29,387 bases of DNA from Hennigella sp045598825 (GCA_045598825.1 JAZRUX010000001.1:1-29387), one strand, 5' to 3'; positions 1-9,965 are shown, counted from the first letter of the stretch. Notes: generated by a model from the sequence alone, not told the origin. Made by a program: numbers and translations.

Positions 1-105
1 GTTTTCATGTGGTAATTTTGTTATTATTTGACTAGCTAGACAACCCCCATAGATAACCACCTCTATACCTTGATATTCACCACATTTAATTATTCAAATT
101 TCAGG
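1..105 (-). other. Open stretch running off the left edge, possible gene fragment
   Basis: Read on the minus strand with TGA as Trp, about 35 codons are open from a TAG at 106-108 to the window edge. They give a protein-like peptide containing GIEVVIYGGCLASQ. There is no ATG in frame and no clear ribosome site, so this may be a decayed gene fragment, a gene with a non-AUG start, or chance. The plus strand also has short open tails here, closed by TAA at 13-15, TAG at 33-35 and TAG at 50-52, any of which could end an upstream gene. Apart from the poly-A tract and promoter, nothing else is recognisable in 1-193. Confidence 0.2.
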
Positions 106-133
106 CTAATATATAAATCCATTTATTTTATAT

Positions 134-148
134 AAAAAAAAAAAAAAA
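134..148. repeat. 15-base poly-A tract upstream of lipoprotein promoter
   Basis: An uninterrupted run of 15 A residues ends 19 bases before the TATAAT box at 168-173, where the -35 contact region of the lipoprotein promoter would lie. Homopolymer A tracts in this position switch lipoprotein genes on and off by slippage in other mycoplasmas (the vlp genes of M. hyorhinis). Whether this tract varies in length is inference. Confidence 0.85.
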
Positions 149-167
149 TAAATTTTTTATATTTTTG

Positions 168-173
168 TATAAT
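168..173 (+). promoter_or_regulatory. -10 box of first lipoprotein gene
   Basis: A perfect TATAAT lies 20 bases before the ATG at 194. The short leader contains a Shine-Dalgarno-like AGAGGA at 181-186, 7 bases from the start codon. No good -35 hexamer is visible; its place is taken by the poly-A tract and following T-rich DNA. Confidence 0.65.
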
Positions 174-193
174 CAAGGTGAGAGGATGGAAAT

Positions 194-858
194 ATGAAAA
201 AGAGAAATAGGATTATAATATCAACAATGTCTGGTCTTGTAGCTACTACCAGTGTTATTGCACCACTTTCAAGTTGTGCTAATCAGCAAAATGAAAATGA
301 TCTTTACCAAAAAATTGATAAAGAATATGGTGTATCATCAGCAACATATGAAAAACTAAAAGGTAGCTTTAGGAACGAGGTAAATGCATACATAACTGCA
401 CATCCTGAAAAAGCAACCTGGGCACTAGACGAATACAACAGAGCAATAACCAATTTTGATAAATTATCAACTACAAACAAAAATGGTTGAACTGCATTGA
501 CTAGTGCAATGGTTGATCATGCACGAAACACATTCGGTTTTAAATTAGCTAGACAATCATCAGTAAAATGATCGCAATTAGCAAGTATATACAACGGAAT
601 GGCTAAGTCAATGAGGACTTACATGGAAAGTAATAAACTTGCTCCAACATTTATTAGCAAAATATTAACTGAATCTCGAGCTAAATTTGATGCTATTGAA
701 AAGAATTTAAAAGCAAAATATGGCAACGATGCTCTAGGAGGAATGATTGAAGCTAAAAAGCAAATCATTACTTGTTTTGAAGACACTAATGATGAAATTG
801 CATTAGTTAGTGCGACACAACGTTTAGCTGATTTTTTTGATGAATATCAATTTGAATT
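194..858 (+). repeat. Long direct repeat, copy 1 (5' part of lipoprotein gene)
   Basis: The first ~665 bases of the gene match 3057-3721 at a constant offset of 2863 with no gap, so the two copies align codon for codon. In the first 98 codons I count only seven amino-acid differences. Similarity falls off sharply after about 858, with only islands beyond it, such as the one near 941-979. The DNA upstream of the start codons is not shared. Confidence 0.85.
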
Positions 859-3025
859 TGATGAAGAAGGTGAAAACAATCGTTTAAATGATTTTACTTC
901 TGAACAACTTTCAGTTGATAAAGAAATAAGTGATGATGTAATGAATAAGCTATTCAAAATAACTAAGAAGTCTGATCCAACTGTAAAAGTTACTTTTGAA
1001 AAGAATAAAATGATTCCAATGTTTACAGTTACTCCAACCCTTAAGGCAATACGGGATGACAAAGTAAGCAATATTCATACGCTTTCTATTGATTTTTCTC
1101 TAATCAAATCATATTATTTTACTAAATATACTCCTGAAAAGCAAAAAGCTGTTACGGCGCATCTTTATAAAGCTGATGTGGTAAAAATAGGTAGACAAAT
1201 TAACAATAATACGAATACGAAAACATTAAACCAAATAATACAAGATTTACCTATCCAAACAATTGAATTCCCTGTACAAATTACATCTGAGCAAGAAAAA
1301 CAAAACATTAAAGAAACTTACTTTAATGAAAACTCAGATTACGGACATATTACTTTTCACTGACCTACTGATATTGACAAGCAAGCTTATGAAGTATTCT
1401 TTGATGGTACAAAAAGAGATGAAGATGGCAAAAAACATTGAACAGGAGAAATTAGCCTTCAATCGTTATCTGCTGCTGGTTTAGAAATTGCTTATGAAAA
1501 AAACAATCCACACTATGTACCGCTTGCCGAATATGTGAATAGTGCTAAGGAAAAAAATGCATTACGTGAGCAAGGCAACAAAAATGGAGTGTTAAATTTA
1601 GCTGAATCATTTTTAGCTAATTGTTCTTTGAGTTCCAATGTAGATATTACTGAAACTACCGATGAATCTGGTCAAAATCACAATGTTGTCACAAACAAAC
1701 TAAATATTGGTTTTAACAATTCTAGGTATAATGGTGACGAAAGTAAATATCGTCCAGAACAAACACTACAATGCAATGATTATGCTATTTCTAGAAACTA
1801 CTACTTCTTAACTAACGTAAAATTTAATAAGGTAAATAATTTTATTGAAGCCCACACCAAGAACAAATTCAAAACTTTTGTAGACCAAGCAGATGGATGA
1901 GCTTTTGGTCAAGCCATAGTTTTATGTGCAGGAATAGTTGGAATTGGATTTTTAATTTATCAAGTCTATAAGAATTGAAACAGCACCACTGATTTCTGAA
2001 ATCAACTTACAGATTTATTAATTATTTTGATAACTTGCATAGCGTTTGGTCTTCAATGTGGACAAACTCATCTTATCAAAACAAAATACATCAAACCACA
2101 ACAAGATTTTTGTAAACGTGTTAGTGATTTTGCGAACGATATTAGAGATAAAGACAAATATCCAAAAGCTTATGATATGTTTGCTACGATCGATGCAGAT
2201 AAAGAAAAATACTTTGTAATCATTGATGATAATGGAAATTATAATCAAAGTGAATACAATAAAAAATCTATTGCTTTTAGAAACCTTGGTTCTGATGCAT
2301 TTAAAATAAATGAATATTATTCAACTATTATAGAATCTGAAGGAATGACCCAATTTATTGGAATTCAAGAAGTTCACCAAACTGATGCTGATCAAATGAA
2401 TGCCCTTTTGGGTAAATTTAATATTGGTGGAATACACTGATTGTGATCTTTTTTGCTTGATATTGTAATAACAGGACTTAATCTTTTAGTTTATTATTTT
2501 AAGCGCAGACAAGTTAATAATATAGCAGTTGAATTGCACAATCTACCACCAGAAGATGTCCAAGAGGTTGCTGAACACGTTGAAGAACTGCAAAATGAAA
2601 GAGAACAAGAAGCTGTCGTAGATGAACATGAAACAATCTCTAAGGAGTTCACTGACTTTTTTAATGAATTAATGGATGCATGAACTGACTTTACTGGAGG
2701 AGGTAGAGGTAGTGGAAGCGATTATGATGGAAAATTGCGCCTAGGACATATGTTAGGGGACGATTATCGCAACAACTTGTTGTTTCTTTCACAACAAGGT
2801 TTATTGAAATCATCGGAGAAATCAGTTCATAACGTGCTAGAAAGAGCAAAAGATGAGTGAAAAAGACTTTTTAATAAATTTCGAGAAAAAATCAAAAGTC
2901 AGAAAGAACTAACTCGGAAAGAAGCTGAAATATTGGACCAAGAATTAGCAAGAGATTTGGACTATATTGATGGCAGAGGTAGAGATTTTATGAATTTCTT
3001 CAATAATCTAGATTGAAAAGACTAA
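194..3025 (+). CDS. Large membrane-spanning lipoprotein, tandem paralogue 1
   Basis: A 943-residue protein of unknown function, open throughout when TGA is Trp. A lipoprotein signal peptide (basic start, hydrophobic core, lipobox LSSC with Cys28) predicts a lipid-anchored outer domain of about 540 residues. Unusually for a lipoprotein, two membrane helices follow at about 569-590 and 606-624 and a third at about 749-770. A highly charged tail with coiled-coil-like character runs to the end and should be cytoplasmic if the helices alternate. The block QAYEVFFDGTK...KHWTG (about residues 397-420) recurs in the downstream paralogue. The start is supported by AGAGGA 7 bases upstream. The first ~220 residues are almost the same as in the next gene, then the two drift apart. 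I recognise no catalytic motif; a surface antigen, adhesin or transporter-like role is only a guess. Confidence 0.85.
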
Positions 3026-3056
3026 AGAAAAGTATATGATATAGAAAGGAAAAAAT

Positions 3057-3721
3057 ATGAAAAAACGAAACAAAATTATAATATCAACTATGTCTGGTCT
3101 TGTAGCTACAACCAGTGTTATTGCACCACTTTCAAGTTGTGCTAATCAGCAAAATGAAAATGCTCTTTATCAACAAATTGATAAAGAATATGGTGTAACA
3201 TCAGCAACATATGAAAAACTAAAAGGTAGCTTTGAAAATGAGGTGAATGCATACATAATTGCGCATCCTGAAAAAGCAACTTGGGCACGAGATGAATACA
3301 ACAGAGCAATAACCAATTTTGATAAATTATCAACTACAAACAAAAATGGTTGAACTGCATTGACTAGTGCAATGGTTGATCATGTACGAAATACATTCGG
3401 TTTTAAATTAGCTAGACAATCATCAGTAAAATGATCACAATTAGCAAGTATATACAACGGAATGGCTAAGTCAATGAGGACTTACATGGAAAGTAGTAAA
3501 TTTGCCCCAACATTTATTAGCAAAATTTTAACTGAATCTCGAGCTAAATTTGATGCTATTGAAAAGAATTTAAAAGCAAAATATGGTAATGATGCCCTAG
3601 GTGGAATGATTGAAGCTAAAAAGCAAATCATTACTTGTTTTGAAGACACTAATGATGAAATTGCATTAGTTAGTGCGACACAACGTTTAGCTGATTTTGC
3701 TGATGAATATCATTTTGAATA
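3057..3721 (+). repeat. Long direct repeat, copy 2 (5' part of lipoprotein gene)
   Basis: Partner of 194-858, aligned without gaps. A direct repeat this long can recombine to delete or fuse the two genes, which would leave one hybrid lipoprotein. Confidence 0.85.
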
Positions 3722-5798
3722 CATCGAAGAAAGCGAAGAAAACCGTTTAGATCAATTAAATTTAAAAGAAGACCAAGTAATTGATACAGCAACAATGAAT
3801 AAACTGTTCAAAATAACTAAGAAGTCAGACCCAGATAAACTAATTACTTTTGAACCAAATAAGATGATTCCAATGTTTACAATCGTCCCAAAACTTAAAA
3901 AAATACAGGATGATAAAGCAGCTAATGTCCACATGCTTTACATTGATTTATCATTAATCAAATCGTTTTACTTAACTAAATATACACCTGAAAAACAAGA
4001 AGCTGTTACAGCTCATCTTCGTGATATTGATCCTGTAAAAATTTCTAATCAAATTGAAAATAATGCCAAAACATCATTAAATGAAATAATACAAGATTTA
4101 CCTATCGAAACACTTCAATTTGCTATACAAATTTCAGCCAGTGAAGAACAAAAAAATATTGAAGATATTTACTTTAATTCTGACATAAGCAAAGCAAAGA
4201 TTGCATTTAAATGAGCTAATAAAGAAGATCAAGCTTATGAAGCGTTCTTTGATGGCACAAAACAAGATAAAGATGATAGCAAACACTGAACAGGAACCAT
4301 TGATGAACAAGCGCTATGTAACGCTGGTTTGCAAGTTGGTTATATAAATGGAGAAGAATCACACTATGCACTAATTGATGAATATTTTAAGAGTATGGAA
4401 GAGAAGGAAGAATCAATCCGTCAAAATGGTGTATCTGATACAAATCGATTATCTTTAATTGAAACTTTTTTAACGAATTGTTATATTACTTCTGAAATCG
4501 ATATTAAAGAAGATGATTTTGGTAATAACTTAGTTAAGAACAAACTAAACATTCGATTCAAAAACTCTAAATATGACCCTGATAGTGCAAGTATTAAGAA
4601 AGATGTAGATGATTGTCATAATTATCTTATCTCTAATGAATACTATGAAATGACAAACTGTAAATTTGAAAAAGTTTATCGATTTGTTCATGGTTATCTT
4701 GACCGCAAACTTAACCAACCAGAAAAAGATTCAGAATTTGATTATTATTCTCAAATGGCTACAACAATAGGTACTGGTGTGTTAGTTGGAGCGCAAATAA
4801 TATATATTTTTGTAACTTGGAAGGAAAGTACTGTTAAAGCTCGTATTATAAATTTATCAATTCTTTTCTTTGAACTTTTAATACTTGCTTGCGAAGGTGT
4901 TAGAACTGGTATGTACAAAAAATACTTATACGATGAAATTAGAGATTTCAATAAGAATGTTAATGCTTTTGTGGATAAGTTTGAAAAGGACGAAGATGAA
5001 AAATATGAAGATGTTAGAAATATGATTGCTAGAATGGATAGTGACAAGAATGAATGATTTGTAATTTCTGATGACAATGGTAACTATAACCAAAATGAAG
5101 TCAATGAGAAAAAAGCAAAATTTAGAGCCTTAGGACATGACGCTATGTACATCAACCAATATTATTCAACTATTATGGATTCTGAGCCGATGAAATTATT
5201 TGTTCATGACCAAGAAGAAATGGGTGCTGAAAAAGAAGCTTTGAATGCTATACTTAGTGATTGGGACTATGGTGGACCACGTTGATTAATATCTTTTGGA
5301 CTTGTGTTTCTAACCTTACTACTTAGTCTTGTAACTTTATATTTAAATAAAAAAAATAAGGATATGAGAAAAGAGAAACCAGTGGAACCAGGACCAGGTA
5401 CGGCGGATTATCATTTAGTGGGTGATTTAGAAACTGGATACTATGTACAAGAAGGCGAATATGTACTTGATTTATTTACACCTGAACAAGACAACAAAAT
5501 AAAAGCTGCAGTAAATGCTATAGCAGGAAAATGAAATGCTGTTTTTCAAGGCCGAACAAAAGCAATGTTGCAAAGTCCAAGGAACAGAGATATCTTTGAA
5601 ATGTTCAAATTTTTTGAGGATGACTTCCTAAAAAATGAACAATATGGATATCCTGCAATTAAGAGAAATGTTGAAAGCGACAAATCAGAGCAAGATAAAG
5701 CAGAATTTATAAAAAAGTGAAGATATTACATGAAAGATACATATAAGGATTATGTTGACTGATATCATAATAATTGACCTGATATGCCACCTTTGTAA
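3057..5798 (+). CDS. Large membrane-spanning lipoprotein, tandem paralogue 2
   Basis: A 913-residue paralogue of the preceding gene, separated from it by 31 bases. It has the same signal peptide and lipobox (Cys28), a long outer domain, helices at about 567-588, 596-613 and 743-763, and a ~150-residue charged tail. The ribosome site AGAAAGGA (3043-3050) lies 6 bases before the ATG. A TATGAT at 3034-3039 could be a private -10 box, but read-through from the upstream gene is equally likely. The middle and C-terminal parts diverge strongly from paralogue 1, yet the order and spacing of membrane segments are kept, so the topology is probably functional. The tail sequences of the two are not obviously related. 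Function is not recognised. A strong terminator follows at 5828-5853. Confidence 0.85.
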
Positions 5799-5827
5799 AA
5801 TTTAATTCTTACTTTTAATCTAAATAT

Positions 5828-5853
5828 AAAAAACCATGATTTCATGGTTTTTT
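5828..5853 (+). terminator. Intrinsic terminator after lipoprotein pair
   Basis: The perfect inverted repeat AAAAAACCATGA / TCATGGTTTTTT folds with a tiny loop and supplies its own T-run. It starts 30 bases after the TAA of the second lipoprotein gene. Confidence 0.85.
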
Positions 5854-5922
5854 AATTTATGTTGTGTAATATAATTGGGTTCATTTTATCATATCTTAAC
5901 AAGATACAAAGTTTTTGTTTTT

Positions 5923-5949
5923 TTGACAAAAAAGTAAATTATATATAAT
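5923..5949 (+). promoter_or_regulatory. Promoter of third lipoprotein gene, leaderless type
   Basis: TTGACA at 5923-5928 and TATAAT at 5944-5949 are separated by 15 bases, slightly short. The ATG of the next gene is at 5956, only 6 bases after the -10 box, so transcription should start at or next to the start codon. No ribosome-binding site is present. Confidence 0.65.
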
Positions 5950-5955
5950 AATGAT

Positions 5956-7470
5956 ATGAGAAAAATACACTGAATATCTAAGCTTAGTTCTATTTTTGCA
6001 CTGATAACATCTTTTGTTGTTTTGACGAATTGTTCAAACACAAAACTTGAAATTAATTTTACAGGTTCAACACATGCCGAAGCACAAAGAAGCGAAGAAG
6101 AAATATCTATTACTTTTAGTGGCTTTTCTTTAATAAATGGAAATGATAAAAGTGATTTATTACTTGGTGCTTATGCAATTTTTTCTGATTATGATTCTTT
6201 TGAGGCTAAAATTCGTCCGACCCAAGACAACCATTTTAATGTAGTTGTATCAAGCCAAGTGAATAAGAATATCCCTAATGGACGCTATTTATTTAATTTG
6301 ATAATTTATGATAAACAAAAAGAAATATCATTATTTAATCAGATTTTTTCTTTTTCTGTTTCAACTTCTTTACTCATTCCTGACATACACAAAACAGATT
6401 TTGTTTATCTTAACGATAAATATCAGGCTATATACCCTGGTTTTAAATTATTTAATGGATTATCACCATATGAGTATGGATTTTCAATTAAAAATGCTTC
6501 ATCTGAGTTAGGAACTTTGACAATAGACATTAACATAACTCATGATGATTCTAATTTTTGTGAATTTGATTTAATAATGTCAACTACATCAGAACTAGAA
6601 CAAGGCAAAACGTTTTCGTATGATTTAGTAATTGAGAGTTATGATAAGAAAATCGAAAAGTTTCTAGAAGCTAAATATGATACAGTTTCATCATTTAATG
6701 ATGATACATGAGAAAACGTTGCCTATTGAGCTTCTACAAATATTGACTTTATGAGAGCAAGATACAACAACTCAATGTCTATGGTTGGTATGACAAAAGA
6801 TATTTATATTGATAATTGCAGGCAATCAGTCATTGTTATTGGTGAAAATCATGATGATTTATTAGATGGTGTTAACAAAGCGATGCTAACTTTTAAATTT
6901 GAGACATGTTTTTTTCATTATGTTCAAGATCCTCAAGATCCAGAAACTTTTGAAAAAATACCAGTTGAAGCCAACTGAAATGATGAGAGAGTTAAACCAT
7001 TTTTTTCATGGGAAAGATCAAATGTACGTCGTGAAACATGAAAAATGAAAGAAATAATCGATGAAGCAATGGGCTTAAGCAAAGGTGGGGAGGAGACATA
7101 TCTTAAACAAGTTAAAAAGCCAACATCAATTTCTAGCGATAATGTTTTTCAAATACAAGATTTGTTTGAATGGGTATGATGTTTGTCATCTACTGAAATT
7201 GGTTGTGGAAAACCAACAGAGAGTTCCGATTTCGTTTGACCAGAAGAAGGAAAATGCTATGAATATTTTGAAGGTATAGATTCATGAGAGGAAAACGAAA
7301 AAAGAAAATGTAACAGACATATATATGATCACAACATAATGTATTGATTACGTAGCATTTGTATGTTGGGCGAAGGCTCTTACACTATGGTGGGTGATGG
7401 TTATGGTAAAATAAGTTCTCAAAATGTTTATTATATTAAATTTGATATAGTACCATGTTTTTGCATTTAA
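5956..7470 (+). CDS. Lipoprotein with C-terminal DUF6273-like domain
   Basis: A 504-residue lipoprotein. The signal peptide ends in the lipobox VLTNC (Cys26), so the mature protein should sit on the outer face of the membrane. Residues ~27-245 look like two related beta-rich repeats (SGFSLINGN... and PGFKLFNGL..., each ending in a YxLxIxxYDK-like strand). From ~275 to the end the sequence has the landmarks I associate with DUF6273: VIVIGENHDDL with NHDD at 298-301, a KAxxTFxF strand, YLKQVKKPTS, a WCLSSTEIG segment, then YWLRS (WLRS 464-467), a GDGYGKI turn and the terminal PCFCI. The domain is of unknown function, typical of secreted proteins in host-associated Firmicutes. The C-terminal third is cysteine-rich. 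Translation is probably leaderless. The family call rests on remembered consensus, not a search. Confidence 0.8.
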
Positions 7471-7512
7471 ATTAACTTACGCTGCCATATTTGAGAGCAA
7501 GAAGGTTAAATA

Positions 7513-7965
7513 ATGATAAGATATAGACTTTATGGTAAATTACCGGTAGAATGCGTTAAAAAGGCCTTTAACGCTATTTGTGTATCAACATTCAATCAAC
7601 TTCAATTGTGTGAGAATCTTGTATTTGATGTAAATATCGTTAATACATCATGCATAAAAGAAATAAATAAAAAATATCGTAAGATAAACCAAGTTACTGA
7701 TGTGATTAGCTTTGCTAATCGTGACGATAGTTCAGTCTTTGTTCCGTTGCTTGGTGAAATTTTTATTTGTTTAGACCAAGCAAAGAAGCAAGCAAAAGAA
7801 TATAAACATAGTTTACAACGTGAATTAATATTTTTATTTACGCATGGCTTATTACATCTTTTAGGTTACGACCACATGAACACTAAAGATGAAAAAGTTA
7901 TGATGTCTCTAACTGATAAGATAATTAACAAAGCACAAATAGATACTAAATATATAATTAAATAG
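7513..7965 (+). CDS. ybeY: Endoribonuclease / 16S rRNA maturation factor YbeY
   Basis: A 150-residue protein with the YbeY metal site HGxLHxxGYDH at 111-121 (His111, His115, His121), preceded by the family's LGEIFI strand. YbeY is a metal-dependent RNase involved in 3' maturation of 16S rRNA and ribosome quality control in the cytoplasm. The length is normal. The start ATG has AGAAGG about 7 bases upstream. It opens the ybeY-dgkA-era-recO cluster, an order known from many Firmicutes; the next gene starts one base after its TAG stop. No clear promoter was seen in the 42-base gap after the lipoprotein gene. Confidence 0.95.
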   Translation: MIRYRLYGKLPVECVKKAFNAICVSTFNQLQLCENLVFDVNIVNTSCIKEINKKYRKINQVTDVISFANRDDSSVFVPLLGEIFICLDQAKKQAKEYKHSLQRELIFLFTHGLLHLLGYDHMNTKDEKVMMSLTDKIINKAQIDTKYIIK

Positions 7966-7966
7966 T

Positions 7967-8377
7967 ATGGAAAACAACAATCCTAAAAAAAGAAAAACTA
8001 AAGGAGCTTTCTTTCGAAAGTTCCTATATGCCTTTCGCGGTATTGGATCTAGTTTAAGAGAAGAATCATCACTAGTAGTACATTTTATATGTACAGCTGT
8101 TGTTTTTATTCTTGGTGGTATCTTACATGAAGGTATGCACTATTATGATTGAATCATATTAGTAATATGTATGCTTGTATTAATTAGTGGTGAACTAATT
8201 AATACTGCCATTGAGAACTTAACGGACATGGTGTCGTTTAAGTTTAGTTATAATGCTAAAAAGATTAAGGATGTGGCAGCAGCAGCCATGCTTATTCTTT
8301 CAATTATGTCAATCATTGTTAGCTTAATGGTTTTAATTAGAGCACTATTAGTAGTGTTAGGGGTAGTAACTCTATAA
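7967..8377 (+). CDS. dgkA: Diacylglycerol/undecaprenol kinase family protein
   Basis: A 136-residue integral membrane protein with the family signature GELINTAIENLTDMVSF (about 70-86) followed by AKKIKDVAAAAML. Three hydrophobic segments fit the DgkA trimeric lipid kinase fold. Gram-positive members mainly phosphorylate undecaprenol for wall synthesis, whereas in a wall-less cell the substrate is more likely diacylglycerol or another lipid alcohol (inference). It lies between ybeY and era, the usual place in Firmicutes. It starts one base after ybeY and its TAA shares an A with the ATG of era (TAATG), implying translational coupling. Confidence 0.92.
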
Positions 8378-9255
8378 TGAAGAAGCAATGTACGGTAGCA
8401 ATTGTTGGATTACCTAATGCCGGTAAATCAACTTTTTTAAATAAAGCCATGAAACAAAAAGTGGCAATTGTTTCATATAAGCCACAAACAACGAGAAACC
8501 AAATTAAAACAGTTTATGAGGATGATCGGATCCGCATCTGTTTTACAGATACTCCTGGATTTCATCAACCAAAAAACAAACTTGATAGTTTCTTAAACTC
8601 GCAAGTAAAGCAAAGTTTTAAACAAGCTGATTTAGTTCTTTTGCTTATTGATGCATCAAGGGATGATGTTGGAGGAAATAAGATATTAATTGATGTTATT
8701 AAAAGCTATAAGGTTGGAAACCTTATTGTTGTCTTTACTCATAAAGATTTAGATTCGAAAATAAAATTAGAAGACAAAATAAACCTTTATGGTTTAAGTG
8801 ATGTTAAGCACAAAATGCTAATTGACAACAACTCATTGCAAGATGTTAATAATGTCATTTCTTTTATCTATGATTTAGCCCCACAAGATGGTTTCTTTGA
8901 ACCTAGTGATATGACAGATGATTTCTTAATACAAGAAATAATTAGGGAGCAAGCTTTATATATTTTGAAGCAAGAAGTACCACACTCAATGGCAGTAGTA
9001 GTTGACAGCAAAAACTTTGATAAGGGACAAAATCTATTCACTATCAATTGTTCACTTATTGTAGAAAAAGAAAGCCAAAAACCAATTGTTATTGGTGCTG
9101 GTGGTAAAATGATTAAACTTATTGGTTCTAAAGCAAGACAAGAACTTTTAAAGTTTTTTGACTGTCGCATCATGCTTAAGTTATTTGTTAAAGTTAAAGA
9201 AGATTGGAGAAATGATGAACAATTCCTTCAATCGGTAGGTTATTTTAAAAAATAA
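8377..9255 (+). CDS. era: GTPase Era, 16S rRNA/30S assembly factor
   Basis: A 292-residue protein of normal length. It has a P-loop GLPNAGKST (11-19), switch region PQTTRNQI, G3 motif DTPG (58-61) and a C-terminal KH RNA-binding domain with GAGGKMIKLIG. Era binds the 3' end of 16S rRNA and helps mature the small subunit, which fits the adjacent ybeY. The guanine-specificity motif is odd: where NKxD is expected the sequence reads THKD (121-124), keeping only the Asp. The start codon overlaps the dgkA stop, so translation should be coupled. recO follows two bases after its TAA. Confidence 0.96.
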   Translation: MKKQCTVAIVGLPNAGKSTFLNKAMKQKVAIVSYKPQTTRNQIKTVYEDDRIRICFTDTPGFHQPKNKLDSFLNSQVKQSFKQADLVLLLIDASRDDVGGNKILIDVIKSYKVGNLIVVFTHKDLDSKIKLEDKINLYGLSDVKHKMLIDNNSLQDVNNVISFIYDLAPQDGFFEPSDMTDDFLIQEIIREQALYILKQEVPHSMAVVVDSKNFDKGQNLFTINCSLIVEKESQKPIVIGAGGKMIKLIGSKARQELLKFFDCRIMLKLFVKVKEDWRNDEQFLQSVGYFKK

Positions 9256-9257
9256 AT

Positions 9258-9965
9258 ATGTCTGAAATTATTACTAAAGGATATCTAATTGCAAGAAATG
9301 ACTATCAAATGTTTGATGAGGTCATAACTTTCATTAATGAATTTGGTAATAAATTTGTTTGTTTAGCACAAGGAACTAAAAGAATTGAAAGCCATAATGC
9401 AAGACACATGCAACTTGGTAATTATTGTGAGTTTCAATTTTTCTTAGCAAGAAATGAAGACAAGATGTCTAGATTAATGAAAATAAATGCACTAAATAAA
9501 GTAGAGTGACCAAACTTTAGACAAAGTCTAATTACATTAAATTCATTAACAGAACAGTTAATATACCCAAATAAGAAGAATTATGTTTTTTATGAAACAA
9601 TGCGCAAATATGCAATTGATAAAAAAATCAATGATGCTAAAGCAGAATTAATTATTTTGCGTAGTTACTGCAAATTAACTGGAATAGATTTACACGTTGA
9701 TGATTGTGTTATATGTCACAACCACCACATAAAAACTATATCTTTTTTACAACATGGATTATTGTGTGGGCAATGTTATGAAAAAGAACAATGCCATCTA
9801 TTTAGTTTAGAATTTTCTAAATTAGTCTATCATTTATTTAAAGATGAATATGAAAAAATGGATAAGTATGAAGACCATTACATCCCATTAATTACCCATT
9901 TAAAACAATACATCACTGATAACAATGGTACATACTTTACAAAAAAGAGAAAAAGAGGTTTGTAA
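9258..9965 (+). CDS. recO: DNA repair protein RecO
   Basis: A 235-residue protein matching RecO: an N-terminal OB-fold-like segment (ITKGYLIARNDY... then LAQGTKRIESHNARHMQLG) and a zinc-finger pattern with Cys150, Cys153, Cys170 and Cys173 (CVIC and CGQC). RecO loads RecA onto SSB-coated DNA in RecF-type recombination. It follows era by two bases, the common Firmicute arrangement. TGA codons at 9507-9509 and elsewhere must be read as Trp. Its stop codon lies inside the loop of the following terminator, so it is the last gene of the ybeY-dgkA-era-recO unit. Confidence 0.93.

Noticed and set aside
488..490. Frameshifts or premature stops in the large lipoproteins and other genes
   Set aside because: All interruptions are TGA codons in an otherwise open frame and occur also in essential genes, so they are Trp codons.
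194..5798. Composite transposon or insertion sequence around the lipoprotein repeats
   Set aside because: There is no transposase or terminal inverted repeat, and the long repeat starts exactly at the start codons, fitting gene duplication or conversion.
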